A stretch of DNA of 64,000 bases from an uncultured Lachnospiraceae bacterium (GTDB lineage: Bacteria; Bacillota; Clostridia; Lachnospirales; Lachnospiraceae). Location: the NCBI GenBank assembly GCA_910585465.1, contig CAJUEW010000007.1:73586-137585 (forward strand), read 5' to 3'. Below the pieces are notes generated by a model, which was not told the origin of the DNA, did no database searches, and saw only the letters and a list, made by a program, of their open reading frames with translations. Below are positions 42,422 to 50,667 of this stretch, one piece after another (the first letter of the stretch is position 1; each line of letters begins with the position of its first letter). Made by a program: the position numbers and the translations under genes.

Positions 42422-43737
42422 TGTTTAAAACATTACGGAACGCATTTAAAATTGAAGAAATCAGGAAAAAACTGATCTTCACATTTTTCATGTTGGTAGT
42501 TGTACGATTTGGTTCCCAGTTACCGATTCCAGGTGTAAACAGAAATTATTTTGCCGAGTGGTTTGCGGCTCAGACTGGTGACGCATTTAACTTTTTTGAT
42601 GCGTTCACCGGCGGGTCTTTCACCAGCATGTCGCTGTTTGCGCTTGGTATAACGCCATATATTACGTCCTCTATTATCATGCAGCTTCTGACAATCGCCA
42701 TTCCAAAGCTGGAGGAGATGCAGAAGGACGGTGAGGACGGAAGAAAGAAAATCCAGACCATTTCCCGTTATCTGACGGTTGCTCTGGCTCTTATCGAAGG
42801 CATTGCTATGACTATCGGTTTTGGTAATAAAGGGCTTCTGGAGCAGGCAAATGTTCCGAACATGATCGTGGTTGTCGCGGCAATGACAGCCGGAAGTGCA
42901 TTCCTGATGTGGATTGGTGAACAGATTACAGAGCACGGTGTTGGAAATGGTATTTCCATTGTGCTTTTGATCAATATTGTTTCACGTATTCCGGATGATT
43001 TTGTAGTTCTGTACAATCAGTTTATCAATGGAAAAACGATTCTGACAGGAGTGCTTGCGGGAGCTGTTATTCTTGCGGTGGTTCTGGTGACAGTGGTCTT
43101 TGTTATCGTTCTTCAGGATGCGGAGCGGAGAATTCCGGTTCAGTATGCGAAAAAGATGCAGGGACGGAAGATGGTTGGAGGCCAGTCTACAAATATTCCG
43201 TTAAAAGTGAATACAGCAGGCGTTATCCCTGTTATTTTTGCTTCTTCCTTGATGAGCTTTCCGGGGGTAATCGCATCCCTGCTGGGAAAGACCGGAGGCA
43301 CCGGTATAGGGGCCAAGATTCTGACAGCTTTGAACCAGTCAAGCTGGTGCAATCCGAATCAGCCGGTTTATTCAATTGGTTTACTGTTATACGTTGTGCT
43401 GGTTGTATTCTTTGCTTACTTTTATACATCCATTACTTTTAATCCGATTGAAATTTCAAATAATATGAAGCGCCAGGGCGGATTCATCCCTGGTATCCGG
43501 CCGGGCAAGCCAACGACGGAATATCTCAGCAAGATTTTAAATTACATTGTATTTATCGGAGCGATAGGATTGATTATAGTATGTGTAATTCCGATTGTAT
43601 TCAACGGTATTTTCGGAGCCGATGTGTCCTTTGGAGGAACATCAATTATCATTATCGTGGGCGTTGTTTTGGAAACTCTGAAACAAATTGAATCCCAGAT
43701 GCTGGTACGTTACTATAAAGGTTTCCTGAACGATTAA
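42421..43737 (+). CDS. secY: Preprotein translocase channel subunit SecY
   Basis: 438 residues with ten membrane helices. Hallmarks are VRFGSQLPIPGVN, the plug-region FNFFDAFTGGSF, GITPYITSSIIMQLLTIAIPKLEEMQKDGEDGRKKIQ, QDAERRIPVQYAKKMQGRKMVGGQSTNIPLKVNTAGVIPVIFASSLMSFP and NNMKRQGGFIPGIRPGKPT. It forms the Sec protein-export channel. It is coupled to rplO and followed by a terminator. Confidence 0.98.
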   Translation: MFKTLRNAFKIEEIRKKLIFTFFMLVVVRFGSQLPIPGVNRNYFAEWFAAQTGDAFNFFDAFTGGSFTSMSLFALGITPYITSSIIMQLLTIAIPKLEEMQKDGEDGRKKIQTISRYLTVALALIEGIAMTIGFGNKGLLEQANVPNMIVVVAAMTAGSAFLMWIGEQITEHGVGNGISIVLLINIVSRIPDDFVVLYNQFINGKTILTGVLAGAVILAVVLVTVVFVIVLQDAERRIPVQYAKKMQGRKMVGGQSTNIPLKVNTAGVIPVIFASSLMSFPGVIASLLGKTGGTGIGAKILTALNQSSWCNPNQPVYSIGLLLYVVLVVFFAYFYTSITFNPIEISNNMKRQGGFIPGIRPGKPTTEYLSKILNYIVFIGAIGLIIVCVIPIVFNGIFGADVSFGGTSIIIIVGVVLETLKQIESQMLVRYYKGFLND

Positions 43738-43769
43738 TACAGCAAAGCTGCATAAATCAGTGTAAAACG

Positions 43770-43817
43770 AAGCCTGTACGGAAAGTACCCAAGCGGTAGT
43801 TTCGTACAGGCTTTTTT
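43770..43817 (+). terminator. Terminator between secY and adk
   Basis: AAGCCTGTACG (43770-43780) and CGTACAGGCTT (43803-43813) form an 11-base stem followed by a T run. It sits in mid-cluster, so adk and later genes probably have partial independent expression. Confidence 0.85.
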
Positions 43818-43868
43818 CGATACTTGTCCAGTTTATGTATAATATGGAAGAAAATGGAGAATACTATT

Positions 43869-44513
43869 ATGAAGATTATTATGTTAGGCGCACCGGGTGC
43901 CGGTAAAGGAACCCAGGCAAAAAAGATTGCAGAAAAGTATCATATTCCTCATATCTCCACCGGAGATATTTTCCGTGCGAACATCAAAAATGGCACAGAA
44001 TTGGGTAAGAAAGCAAAGACCTATATGGATCAGGGAGCACTGGTGCCGGATGAGCTGGTATGCGATCTGGTGGTAGATCGTGTACAGCAGGAGGACTGCA
44101 AAAAGGGATATGTTCTGGACGGTTTTCCAAGAACAATTCCGCAGGCAGAAAGTCTGGATGCAACGCTGGCTTCTCTTGGAGAGTCTGTGGATTATGCAAT
44201 TAATGTGGAAGTTCCGGATGAGAAGATTGTAAACCGTATGTCCGGCCGCCGTGCCTGTGTAGGCTGCGGAGCGACCTACCATCTTGTATATGCGCCGACC
44301 AAAACAGAAGGTATCTGCGATACATGCGGGGCAGAACTGATTCTCAGAGATGATGACAAGCCGGAGACGGTTCTGAAACGTCTTGGTGTTTATCATGACG
44401 AGACCCAGCCACTTATTGATTACTACAGAGGAAAGGGTATTCTGAAGGAAGTGGATGGGACTATGGATATGTCAGATGTTTTCCATGCAATCGTAGAGAT
44501 TTTAGGAGCTTAA
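43869..44513 (+). CDS. adk: Adenylate kinase, zinc-lid type
   Basis: 214 residues. P-loop LGAPGAGKGTQ, LVCDLVVDRV, GYVLDGFPRTIPQAE. The lid domain carries a four-Cys zinc site, CVGCG and CDTCG, as in Gram-positive enzymes. It interconverts ATP, AMP and ADP. The start is set at the ATG with GGAGA upstream and the conserved MKIIMLGAPG start; 15 residues of upstream frame are rejected. Confidence 0.97.
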   Translation: MKIIMLGAPGAGKGTQAKKIAEKYHIPHISTGDIFRANIKNGTELGKKAKTYMDQGALVPDELVCDLVVDRVQQEDCKKGYVLDGFPRTIPQAESLDATLASLGESVDYAINVEVPDEKIVNRMSGRRACVGCGATYHLVYAPTKTEGICDTCGAELILRDDDKPETVLKRLGVYHDETQPLIDYYRGKGILKEVDGTMDMSDVFHAIVEILGA

Positions 44514-44515
44514 AA

Positions 44516-45271
44516 ATGGCCGTCACGATTAAATCTGCAAAAGAAATTGAACTGATGCGTGAAGCAGGTCGCCTGCTGGAAATTGTTCATGATGAAATGG
44601 GAAAGATCATCCGCCCCGGAATTTCTACCATGGATATTAACGAATGCGGGGACAGGGTTATCCGGGAGCTGGGCTGTAAGCCGAATTTTCTGAATTACGG
44701 CGGTTTTCCGGCATCTATCTGTGTGTCAGTAAATGAAGAGGTTGTCCATGGAATCCCTAAAAGGGAAAGGCTTTTGAAGGAAGGGGATATTGTCAGTCTG
44801 GATGCGGGGCTTATTTACAAAGGCTATCATTCGGATGCGGCAAGAACCTATGCGGTCGGGCAGGTGAGCCCGAAGGTACAGGAGCTTTTGGACGTGACAA
44901 AGCAGAGCTTTTTTGAAGGCATCAAATATGCCAGGGCAGGAAACCATTTGTTTGATATTTCAGCGGCCATTGATGCTTATGTCAGTCGGTTCGGCTTTGG
45001 AATCGTGCAGGCTCTGGTAGGTCACGGAATCGGAACAAGCCTTCATGAGGATCCACAGGTACCAAATTTCCGTCAAAGGAGAAAGGGAATAAGGCTGGTT
45101 TCCGGAATGACGCTGGCAATTGAGCCAATGATCAATATGGGAACATGGGAGGTAAAGTGGCTGGATGATGAATGGACCGTTATTGCAGCAGACCACTCAG
45201 TTTCTGCCCATTATGAAAATACGATACTGATTACTGACGGTGAGCCGGAAATTCTGACGCTTCATATGTAG
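44516..45271 (+). CDS. map: Methionine aminopeptidase, type I
   Basis: 251 residues. Metal ligands are in SLDAGLIYKGYHSDAARTY (two Asp), GHGIGTSLHEDPQVPNF (His), TLAIEPMINMG (Glu) and SAHYENTILIT (Glu). It removes the initiator Met from new proteins. The gene begins three bases after the adk stop. Confidence 0.98.
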   Translation: MAVTIKSAKEIELMREAGRLLEIVHDEMGKIIRPGISTMDINECGDRVIRELGCKPNFLNYGGFPASICVSVNEEVVHGIPKRERLLKEGDIVSLDAGLIYKGYHSDAARTYAVGQVSPKVQELLDVTKQSFFEGIKYARAGNHLFDISAAIDAYVSRFGFGIVQALVGHGIGTSLHEDPQVPNFRQRRKGIRLVSGMTLAIEPMINMGTWEVKWLDDEWTVIAADHSVSAHYENTILITDGEPEILTLHM

Positions 45272-45286
45272 AGGCAGGAGGAGTGT

Positions 45287-45574
45287 ATGGTAAGAATAGA
45301 AACGGGGATGCTGGCCAGGTCCAAGGCCGGACATGACCAACGGAAACTCTATATCATAATCCGGGCAGAAGCCGAATATGTATGGTTAGCGGACGGAGAC
45401 CGTCGTACCGTGGATAATCCGAAGAAAAAAAAGAAAAAACACATTCAGATCATCCATCGGATTCCGGAACCGGTAAAGTGTTTCCTTAAAAGCAATAGTC
45501 CGCTTCAGAATGAACATATTAAGCAAATAATTCAATCAGAAAGCCAAGACCGGCAGGAGGATAAACATGTCTAA
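45287..45574 (+). CDS. KOW-domain RNA-binding protein (L14e/L6e/L27e-like)
   Basis: 95 residues. The N-terminus ETGMLARSKAGHDQRKLYIIIRAEAEYVWLADGDRRTVDNPKKKKKKHIQII is a KOW/SH3-like fold similar to archaeal-eukaryotic L14e proteins. It ends in a low-complexity polar tail. Many Clostridia and Bacilli encode such a protein between map and infA. Its binding site is unknown; a ribosome-associated role is inferred from position. It overlaps infA by eight bases. Confidence 0.85.
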   Translation: MVRIETGMLARSKAGHDQRKLYIIIRAEAEYVWLADGDRRTVDNPKKKKKKHIQIIHRIPEPVKCFLKSNSPLQNEHIKQIIQSESQDRQEDKHV

Positions 45575-45785
45575 AGCAGATGTAATTGAAATTGAAGGAA
45601 CCGTAATTGAAAAATTGCCAAATGCCATGTTCCAGGTAGAGCTGGAAAATGGACATAAGGTATTAGCACATATCAGCGGTAAGCTGAGAATGAACTTTAT
45701 TCGTATTTTACCGGGTGATAAAGTGACCATTGAGCTTTCCCCGTATGATTTATCCAAGGGGCGCATCATCTGGAGAGATAAATAA
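45567..45785 (+). CDS. infA: Translation initiation factor IF-1
   Basis: 72 residues, exact family length. MSKADVIEIEGTVIEKLPNAMFQVELENGHKVLAHISGKLRMNFIRILPGDKVTIELSPYDLSKGRIIWRDK is an OB-fold that binds the 30S A site. AGGAGG is embedded in the end of the KOW gene. Confidence 0.98.
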   Translation: MSKADVIEIEGTVIEKLPNAMFQVELENGHKVLAHISGKLRMNFIRILPGDKVTIELSPYDLSKGRIIWRDK

Positions 45786-45813
45786 GAGACTGAAAAGAAG
45801 TTAAAAAAAGTAC

Positions 45814-45842
45814 TTGCATTCCCCGTATGCCTCTGCTATAAT
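45814..45842 (+). promoter_or_regulatory. Internal promoter before rpmJ
   Basis: TTGCAT (45814-45819), 17 bases, TATAAT (45837-45842), just after infA. It likely gives independent transcription of rpmJ and the alpha operon. Confidence 0.8.
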
Positions 45843-45905
45843 ATGTAGGCATGATTTTGGGGGCGTGTACCCTCAGAGAGGAAACGATGAAAGGAGGACT
45901 TTACT

Positions 45906-46019
45906 GTGAAGGTTAGATCATCGGTGAAACCTATTTGTGAAAAGTGCAAAATCATCAAAAGAAAAGGTAGTATCAGAGTAATCTGTGAAAATCCAAAACA
46001 CAAACAGAGACAAGGCTAA
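45906..46019 (+). CDS. rpmJ: 50S ribosomal protein L36
   Basis: 37 residues with a GTG start and AAAGGAGG upstream. The zinc ribbon ligands are Cys11, Cys14, Cys27 and His32 (ICEKCK...VICENPKHKQRQG). Too short for routine gene finders, but the sequence is unmistakable. Confidence 0.97.
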   Translation: MKVRSSVKPICEKCKIIKRKGSIRVICENPKHKQRQG

Positions 46020-46401
46020 TTTATAAAAGTTGAAAATCCTCAGAGAGTGTTTTCGACGGTATTCTGTAAATGTTAGCACTTGTGGCTCTTTTGTATGTGC
46101 GGCTGCAATCGAAACACACGGCTGTGTGGGACGATTGATTATATATTAGAGAGACTGAAAGTGAACGATTATTCAGAGAGACTGAAGGGTTCTGCGTTTC
46201 ATTTTGACTGCGTTTTCAGCTTGTATCCCGAAGTGTAAATGTATGGCCTGACAGAAAATGATATTGCTTAAAACCGGGAAGGATTATTGAGAAGTACCGG
46301 AAAGGATGGGTCATTACCCATTTGGGCACTCGGATGGAATCCATCATCCGGGCCTCATTTAGGAAAATATTGTAGTAGAAGAAGATGGAGGAATAATCAC
46401 A
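46020..46401 (+). ncRNA. Long structured leader before rpsM
   Basis: This 382-base gap holds no gene. It has a stem CAATCG/CGATTG (46106-46111, 46132-46137) enclosing CACAC/GTGTG (46115-46119, 46124-46128), a repeat AGAGAGACTGAA (46148-46159 and 46175-46186), a hairpin ATGGGT/ACCCAT with loop CATT (46306-46311, 46316-46321) and a hairpin CGGATG/CATCCG (46331-46336, 46345-46350). A ribosomal-protein (perhaps S4) regulatory leader of the alpha operon is a reasonable inference. Confidence 0.5.
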
Positions 46402-46770
46402 ATGGCTCGTATTGCTGGTGTAGATTTACCAAGAGAAAAACGTGTTGAGATCGGGTTGACTTACATCTACGGAATCGGTAGAGTAAGTGCTAATCGTATT
46501 TTGGCAGAGGCTGGGGTAAACCCGGATACCCGCGTCAGAGATCTGACTGACGAGGAAGTGAAGAAAATCAGTGCAGTCATCGACGCGACTCAGATTGTAG
46601 AAGGTGATCTGAGAAGACAGATTGCTATGGATATCAAAAGGCTCCAGGAGATTGGATGCTACAGAGGTGTTCGCCACCGTAAAAGTCTTCCGGTTCGCGG
46701 TCAGAAGACCAAGACCAATGCAAGAACCAGAAAAGGTCCTAAGAAAACTGTTGCAAACAAGAAGAAATAA
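46402..46770 (+). CDS. rpsM: 30S ribosomal protein S13
   Basis: 122 residues. MARIAGVDLPREKRVEIGLTYIYGIGRVSANRIL and CYRGVRHRKSLPVRGQKTKTNARTRKGPKK are standard. It bridges to the 50S central protuberance. GGAGGAA precedes the ATG. Confidence 0.98.
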   Translation: MARIAGVDLPREKRVEIGLTYIYGIGRVSANRILAEAGVNPDTRVRDLTDEEVKKISAVIDATQIVEGDLRRQIAMDIKRLQEIGCYRGVRHRKSLPVRGQKTKTNARTRKGPKKTVANKKK

Positions 46771-46830
46771 AAGCAGGGCACTTATTAATTTATTAACATA
46801 GAAAGTAGAAGAAAGTAGGTTAGTTTAGAG

Positions 46831-47223
46831 ATGGCTAAGGTTACGAAAAAAGTGACAAAAAAGCGTATTAAGAAAAACGTTGAACGCGGACAGGCACATA
46901 TCCAGTCTTCTTTTAACAATACGATCGTTACCCTTACAGATACAGAGGGCAACGCGTTAAGCTGGGCAAGTGCTGGTGGTCTTGGTTTTAGAGGTTCAAG
47001 GAAATCTACTCCGTATGCAGCTCAGACCGCTGCAGAGACTGCTACAAAGGCAGCTTTAGTACACGGTTTAAAGACAGTAGATGTATTCGTAAAAGGACCT
47101 GGTTCAGGCAGAGAAGCTGCAATCCGTGCACTGCAGGCATGCGGCCTTGAGGTAGTCAGCATTACTGATGTGACTCCGGTGCCGCATAACGGCTGTCGTC
47201 CGCCAAAACGTAGAAGAGTCTAA
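46831..47223 (+). CDS. rpsK: 30S ribosomal protein S11
   Basis: 130 residues. GQAHIQSSFNNTIVTLTDTEGNALSWASAGGLGFRGSRKSTPYAAQTAAE and VTPVPHNGCRPPKRRRV are diagnostic; the protein lines the platform near the mRNA exit. The ribosome site (GAAAGTAG) is weaker than at its neighbours. Confidence 0.98.
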   Translation: MAKVTKKVTKKRIKKNVERGQAHIQSSFNNTIVTLTDTEGNALSWASAGGLGFRGSRKSTPYAAQTAAETATKAALVHGLKTVDVFVKGPGSGREAAIRALQACGLEVVSITDVTPVPHNGCRPPKRRRV

Positions 47224-47240
47224 TCAGGAGGGTATGAAAG

Positions 47241-47834
47241 ATGGCAATTAATAGAACACCTGTTCTTAAAAGATGCAGATCCCTTGGCTTGGATCCGATC
47301 TATTTAGGAATTGATAAAAAATCCAACAGAAATTCTCAGAGAGGAAATAAGAAAGTTTCCGAGTATGGTCTTCAGTTAAGAGAAAAACAGAAAGCAAAGT
47401 TCATCTACGGCGTGCTGGAGAAGCCATTCCGTAATTATTATGAGAAGGCTGATCGGATGAAAGGTATGACCGGTGAGAATCTGATGGTTATGCTGGAAAC
47501 CAGACTGGACAATGTGATCTTCCGTCTCGGCTTTGCGAGAACCCGTCAGGAAGCAAGACAGATTGTCGATCACAAGCATGTACTGGTAAACGGCAAGCAG
47601 GTAAACATTCCTTCTTATCTTGTAAAAGCCGGCGACACGGTTGAGATCAAAGAAAAATGCAAAGGCTCCGACCGTTATAAAGCAATCCTGGAGTCTACGG
47701 GAGGCAGGCTGGTTCCGGAATGGCTGGATGCTGACCAGGAGAATCTGAAGGGTGCGGTCAAAGAGCTTCCGACCAGAGAGATGATCGATGTTCCGGTTAA
47801 CGAGATGCTTATTGTCGAGCTGTATTCTAAATAA
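47241..47834 (+). CDS. rpsD: 30S ribosomal protein S4
   Basis: 197 residues. The S4 domain reads MLETRLDNVIFRLGFARTRQEARQIVDHKHVLVNGKQVNIPSYLVKAGD. The start MAINRTPVLKRCRSLGLDPIYLGIDKKSNRN lacks the zinc Cys motif of some S4 proteins. It is a primary 16S binder and often autoregulatory; here it lies inside the alpha operon, unlike the separate rpsD of Bacillus. Confidence 0.97.
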   Translation: MAINRTPVLKRCRSLGLDPIYLGIDKKSNRNSQRGNKKVSEYGLQLREKQKAKFIYGVLEKPFRNYYEKADRMKGMTGENLMVMLETRLDNVIFRLGFARTRQEARQIVDHKHVLVNGKQVNIPSYLVKAGDTVEIKEKCKGSDRYKAILESTGGRLVPEWLDADQENLKGAVKELPTREMIDVPVNEMLIVELYSK

Positions 47835-47887
47835 TCTTTGAAAACTGGAAATCTTGTCACCCAGCACAGAACAGGAGGGGCTTTTTA

Positions 47888-48847
47888 GTGGTAGTATTTA
47901 ATAAACCCAAGATTGAAATTGCAGAAATTTCAGAAGATAAAAAATACGGTAAATTCGTAGTGGAACCATTGGAAAGAGGCTATGGTACAACCCTTGGCAA
48001 TTCCCTGAGAAGAATCATGCTTTCTTCTTTACCGGGCGCTGCAGTCAGCCAGGTAAAGATTGATGGTGTACTTCACGAATTCAGCTCCATCCCGGGTGTA
48101 AAAGAAGATGTAACGGAAATCATTATGAATATCAAAAGCCTTGCCATTAAGAATGGAAGCGAGTCCGAGGAAGCAAAGGTTGCTTACATTGATTTTGAGG
48201 GCGAAGGCGTAGTTACTGCAGCTGATATTCAATGCGATCCGGATATTGATATCCTGAATCCGGACATAGTGATTGCACATCTGAATGGCGGTGCCGACAG
48301 TAAATTATACATGGAGCTGACCATTACCAAGGGCAGAGGCTATGTAAGCGCTGACAAAAATAAAAATGATGAGCTGCCGATCGGCGTGATTGCGGTGGAC
48401 TCCATCTATACTCCGGTAGAACGCGTGAATCTGACGGTTGAGAATACCCGTGTTGGTCAGATTACCGATTATGATAAGCTGACTCTGGATGTATTTACAA
48501 ATGGAACTCTGGCTCCGGACGAAGCTGTCAGTCTGGCAGCCAAAGTTTTGAGTGAGCATTTAAGCCTGTTTATCGATCTGTCCGAAAATGCCAAATCAGC
48601 AGAGATTATGGTGGAGACAGAAAGCGATGAAAAAGAAAAGGTTCTTGAGATGAACATTGATGAACTGGAGTTATCCGTACGTTCATATAATTGTCTGAAG
48701 AGAGCCGGCATTAATACCGTAGAGGAATTGTGCAACCGGACATCCGAGGATATGATGAAGGTCCGCAATCTGGGCCGCAAATCCCTGGAGGAAGTTCTTG
48801 CGAAGCTGAAGGAGCTTGGCCTGGAGTTAAATCAGAGCGAAGAATAA
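47888..48847 (+). CDS. rpoA: RNA polymerase alpha subunit
   Basis: 319 residues with a GTG start; AGGAGG at 47873-47878. The N-terminal dimer domain has GTTLGNSLRRIMLSSLPGAAV, GVKEDVTEIIMNIK and VNLTVENTRVGQITDYDKLTLDVFTNGT. The C-terminal DNA/activator-binding domain is ELSVRSYNCLKRAGINTVEELCNRTSEDMMKVRNLGRKSLEEVLAKL. Complete and typical. Confidence 0.98.
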   Translation: MVVFNKPKIEIAEISEDKKYGKFVVEPLERGYGTTLGNSLRRIMLSSLPGAAVSQVKIDGVLHEFSSIPGVKEDVTEIIMNIKSLAIKNGSESEEAKVAYIDFEGEGVVTAADIQCDPDIDILNPDIVIAHLNGGADSKLYMELTITKGRGYVSADKNKNDELPIGVIAVDSIYTPVERVNLTVENTRVGQITDYDKLTLDVFTNGTLAPDEAVSLAAKVLSEHLSLFIDLSENAKSAEIMVETESDEKEKVLEMNIDELELSVRSYNCLKRAGINTVEELCNRTSEDMMKVRNLGRKSLEEVLAKLKELGLELNQSEE

Positions 48848-48910
48848 AAAATGGCGGTGATGCAGTCGGCGGCGAATTCCTGGTTTGTACGGCAAATTTG
48901 AAAGCAAACG

Positions 48911-48997
48911 TCCCTTACCAGTAAGACCGAAGGAGCGTGGCGCGGGACATGATAACAAGGTTGCAGCCACTCCCTTTGTCAGTAAGACCGAAGAAGC
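48911..48997 (+). repeat. Direct duplication between rpoA and rplQ
   Basis: CAGTAAGACCGAAGGAGC (48919-48936) recurs as CAGTAAGACCGAAGAAGC (48980-48997). Both copies are preceded by TCCCTT (48911, 48971) and have loosely similar flanks, a period of about 60 bases. It lies in a 183-base gap within the alpha operon. Confidence 0.65.
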
Positions 48998-49030
48998 ATG
49001 ACATCGGGCGCAACGAATGGAGGAAATAAA

Positions 49031-49555
49031 ATGGCAAAGTATAGAAAGCTGAGCAGAACCGCTTCTCAGAGAAAAGCATTGCTGAGAAGTCAGGTAACTG
49101 CATTGCTGTTAAACGGCAAGATTGTTACCACTGAGGCTAAGGCCAAAGAGGTACGTAAAATTGCAGAGGGCATTATTGCCCTTGGCGTGAAAGAAAAAGA
49201 CAACTTTGAGACTGTAAAGGTAACTGCAAAGGTTGCCCGTAAGGATAAAGACGGAAAAAGAGTCAAGGAAGTTGTTGATGGCAAGAAAGTGACTGTATAC
49301 GACGAAGTAGAAAAAGAGATTAAGAAGGATCTTCCTTCCAGGCTTCATGCAAGAAGGCAGATGCTGAAGGTTCTCTATCCTGCGAAGGCTCCTGTGGAGG
49401 GCAAAAAGAAAGCGCAGGAGGTGGACATGGTAGCAAAGGTTTTTGACGAGATCGCTCCAAAGTATGTAAATAAAAACGGAGGCTACACCAGAATCGTGAA
49501 AATCGGTCAGAGAAAAGGCGATGCTGCTATGGAAGTTGTATTAGAGTTGGTTTAA
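49031..49555 (+). CDS. rplQ: 50S ribosomal protein L17, with insertion
   Basis: 174 residues, about 50 longer than the Bacillus or E. coli protein. The N-terminal core (MAKYRKLSRTASQRKALLRSQVTALLLNGKIVTTEAKAKEVRKIAEGII) and the end (YVNKNGGYTRIVKIGQRKGDAAMEVVLELV) are standard. Between them an Lys/Val/Asp-rich insertion (roughly residues 62-120, KVARKDKDGKRVKEVVDGKKVTVYDEVEKEIKKD) replaces the short family linker. Insertions at this place occur in other Lachnospiraceae to my knowledge. GGAGGAA precedes ATG 49031. Confidence 0.96.
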   Translation: MAKYRKLSRTASQRKALLRSQVTALLLNGKIVTTEAKAKEVRKIAEGIIALGVKEKDNFETVKVTAKVARKDKDGKRVKEVVDGKKVTVYDEVEKEIKKDLPSRLHARRQMLKVLYPAKAPVEGKKKAQEVDMVAKVFDEIAPKYVNKNGGYTRIVKIGQRKGDAAMEVVLELV

Positions 49556-49569
49556 TCTGCTGTTTAGAA

Positions 49570-49600
49570 AGCTCTGTGGGTAATTCCGCAGAGCTTTTTA
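49570..49600 (+). terminator. Terminator of the alpha operon
   Basis: AGCTCTGTGG (49570-49579) pairs with CCGCAGAGCT (49586-49595; one G-U pair) and is followed by a T run. Confidence 0.85.
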
Positions 49601-49665
49601 TTGTATAGGCAATGCTGTTTGTTCAATCAGGCAGAACAGCAAATATTATTTAAGGAGACTGGAGA

Positions 49666-50184
49666 ATGATTAGAAAGGCCAATAGGGCAGATATTCCTGA
49701 TGTGACTACGATTTTTGAAGAAATTCTTACGGAGGAAGAGCAGGGCCGGATGACGGTTGGCTGGATGCGCGGCGTATATCCTACGGCAGAGACGACTGAA
49801 GCGGCTATTCAGGCGGGGGATTTGTATGTTATGGAAAAGGATGGCCATATTGTAGCGGCAGCCCGAATCAACCAGCAGCAGGTTCGTGAGTATGCAGTTG
49901 CGGATTGGGAGTATGACGTGTCTGATGAGAAAGTGCTGGTGCTTCATACATTGGTGGTATCCCCGTCTGTAAACAGCAGGGGACTTGGCAGAGAATTTGT
50001 TAAATTTTATGAAGAGCTGGGAAAAGAAACAGGCTGTCCTTATCTGCGTATGGATACCAACGAAAAAAACGTCCGTGCCAGAACGCTTTATGGAAAATTA
50101 GGATACAGAGAAGCCGGTATTGTGGATTGTCTGTTTAATGGTATTCCCGGTGTGCATCTTGTATGCCTTGAGAAAAAGGTCTGA
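49666..50184 (+). CDS. GNAT-family N-acetyltransferase
   Basis: 172 residues. The acetyl-CoA-binding core is VLHTLVVSPSVNSRGLGREFVKFYEELGKETGCPYLRMDTNEKNVRARTLYGKLGYREAGIV, with the usual V-x-P and Q/RxxGxG-like loop (NSRGLGREF). The acceptor substrate is unknown; it could be an amino acid, a peptide or an antibiotic. AAGGAGA precedes the ATG. It follows the alpha-operon terminator. Confidence 0.88.
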   Translation: MIRKANRADIPDVTTIFEEILTEEEQGRMTVGWMRGVYPTAETTEAAIQAGDLYVMEKDGHIVAAARINQQQVREYAVADWEYDVSDEKVLVLHTLVVSPSVNSRGLGREFVKFYEELGKETGCPYLRMDTNEKNVRARTLYGKLGYREAGIVDCLFNGIPGVHLVCLEKKV

Positions 50185-50286
50185 ATTTCTGCAGTGAGAA
50201 GGTTTGGAAGCAGTTCGTAATGGCGATTGCATCCTATTGTGAAATCCTCTATAATAAATAAAAATGAAAGAAAGGAGACACTGGTT

Positions 50287-50667
50287 ATGGACATTATCTG
50301 GAATGACAGGAAACGTCTGCTTTTGTTCGGACTTCCATGGACATTTACAAAATACACCTGTACATCAGAAAAATTTATACTGGAGTCAGGAGTGTTTTCC
50401 ACCAAGGAGGAGGAAATACGTCTCTACCGGATCATGGATTTGACTTTGGAACGGTCGTTCTGGCAGAGAATTTTCGGTCTGGGCACAATTACCTGTGATA
50501 CAGTGGATAAATCCACGCCAAAGCTGTATATCCAGAATATAAAGAATGCAAAGCAGGTTAAGGAAATGCTGTCAGAGGCTGTGGAGGCGGAGAGAGTGAG
50601 GAAGCGGGTATCATCCAGAGAATATATGGCAACAGAGGATGACTGCGATCATGGAGAGGAAGAATAA
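50287..50667 (+). CDS. Bacterial PH-domain protein (YdbS-like)
   Basis: 126 residues from ATG 50287 (AAAGGAGA upstream). MDIIWNDRKRLLLFGLPWTFTKYTCTSEKFILESGVFSTKEEEIRLYRIMDLTLERSFWQRIFGLGTITC is a bPH2/DUF304 domain, normally membrane-associated, here without TM helices. The tail is acidic (EDDCDHGEEE). The function of this small family is unproven. The stop overlaps the aminotransferase start (TAATG). Confidence 0.85.
   Translation: MDIIWNDRKRLLLFGLPWTFTKYTCTSEKFILESGVFSTKEEEIRLYRIMDLTLERSFWQRIFGLGTITCDTVDKSTPKLYIQNIKNAKQVKEMLSEAVEAERVRKRVSSREYMATEDDCDHGEEE

Noticed and set aside
43770..43817. Considering the secY-adk hairpin a regulatory leader of adk
   Set aside because: It has a typical stem plus T run and lies directly after secY, so a terminator explains it.
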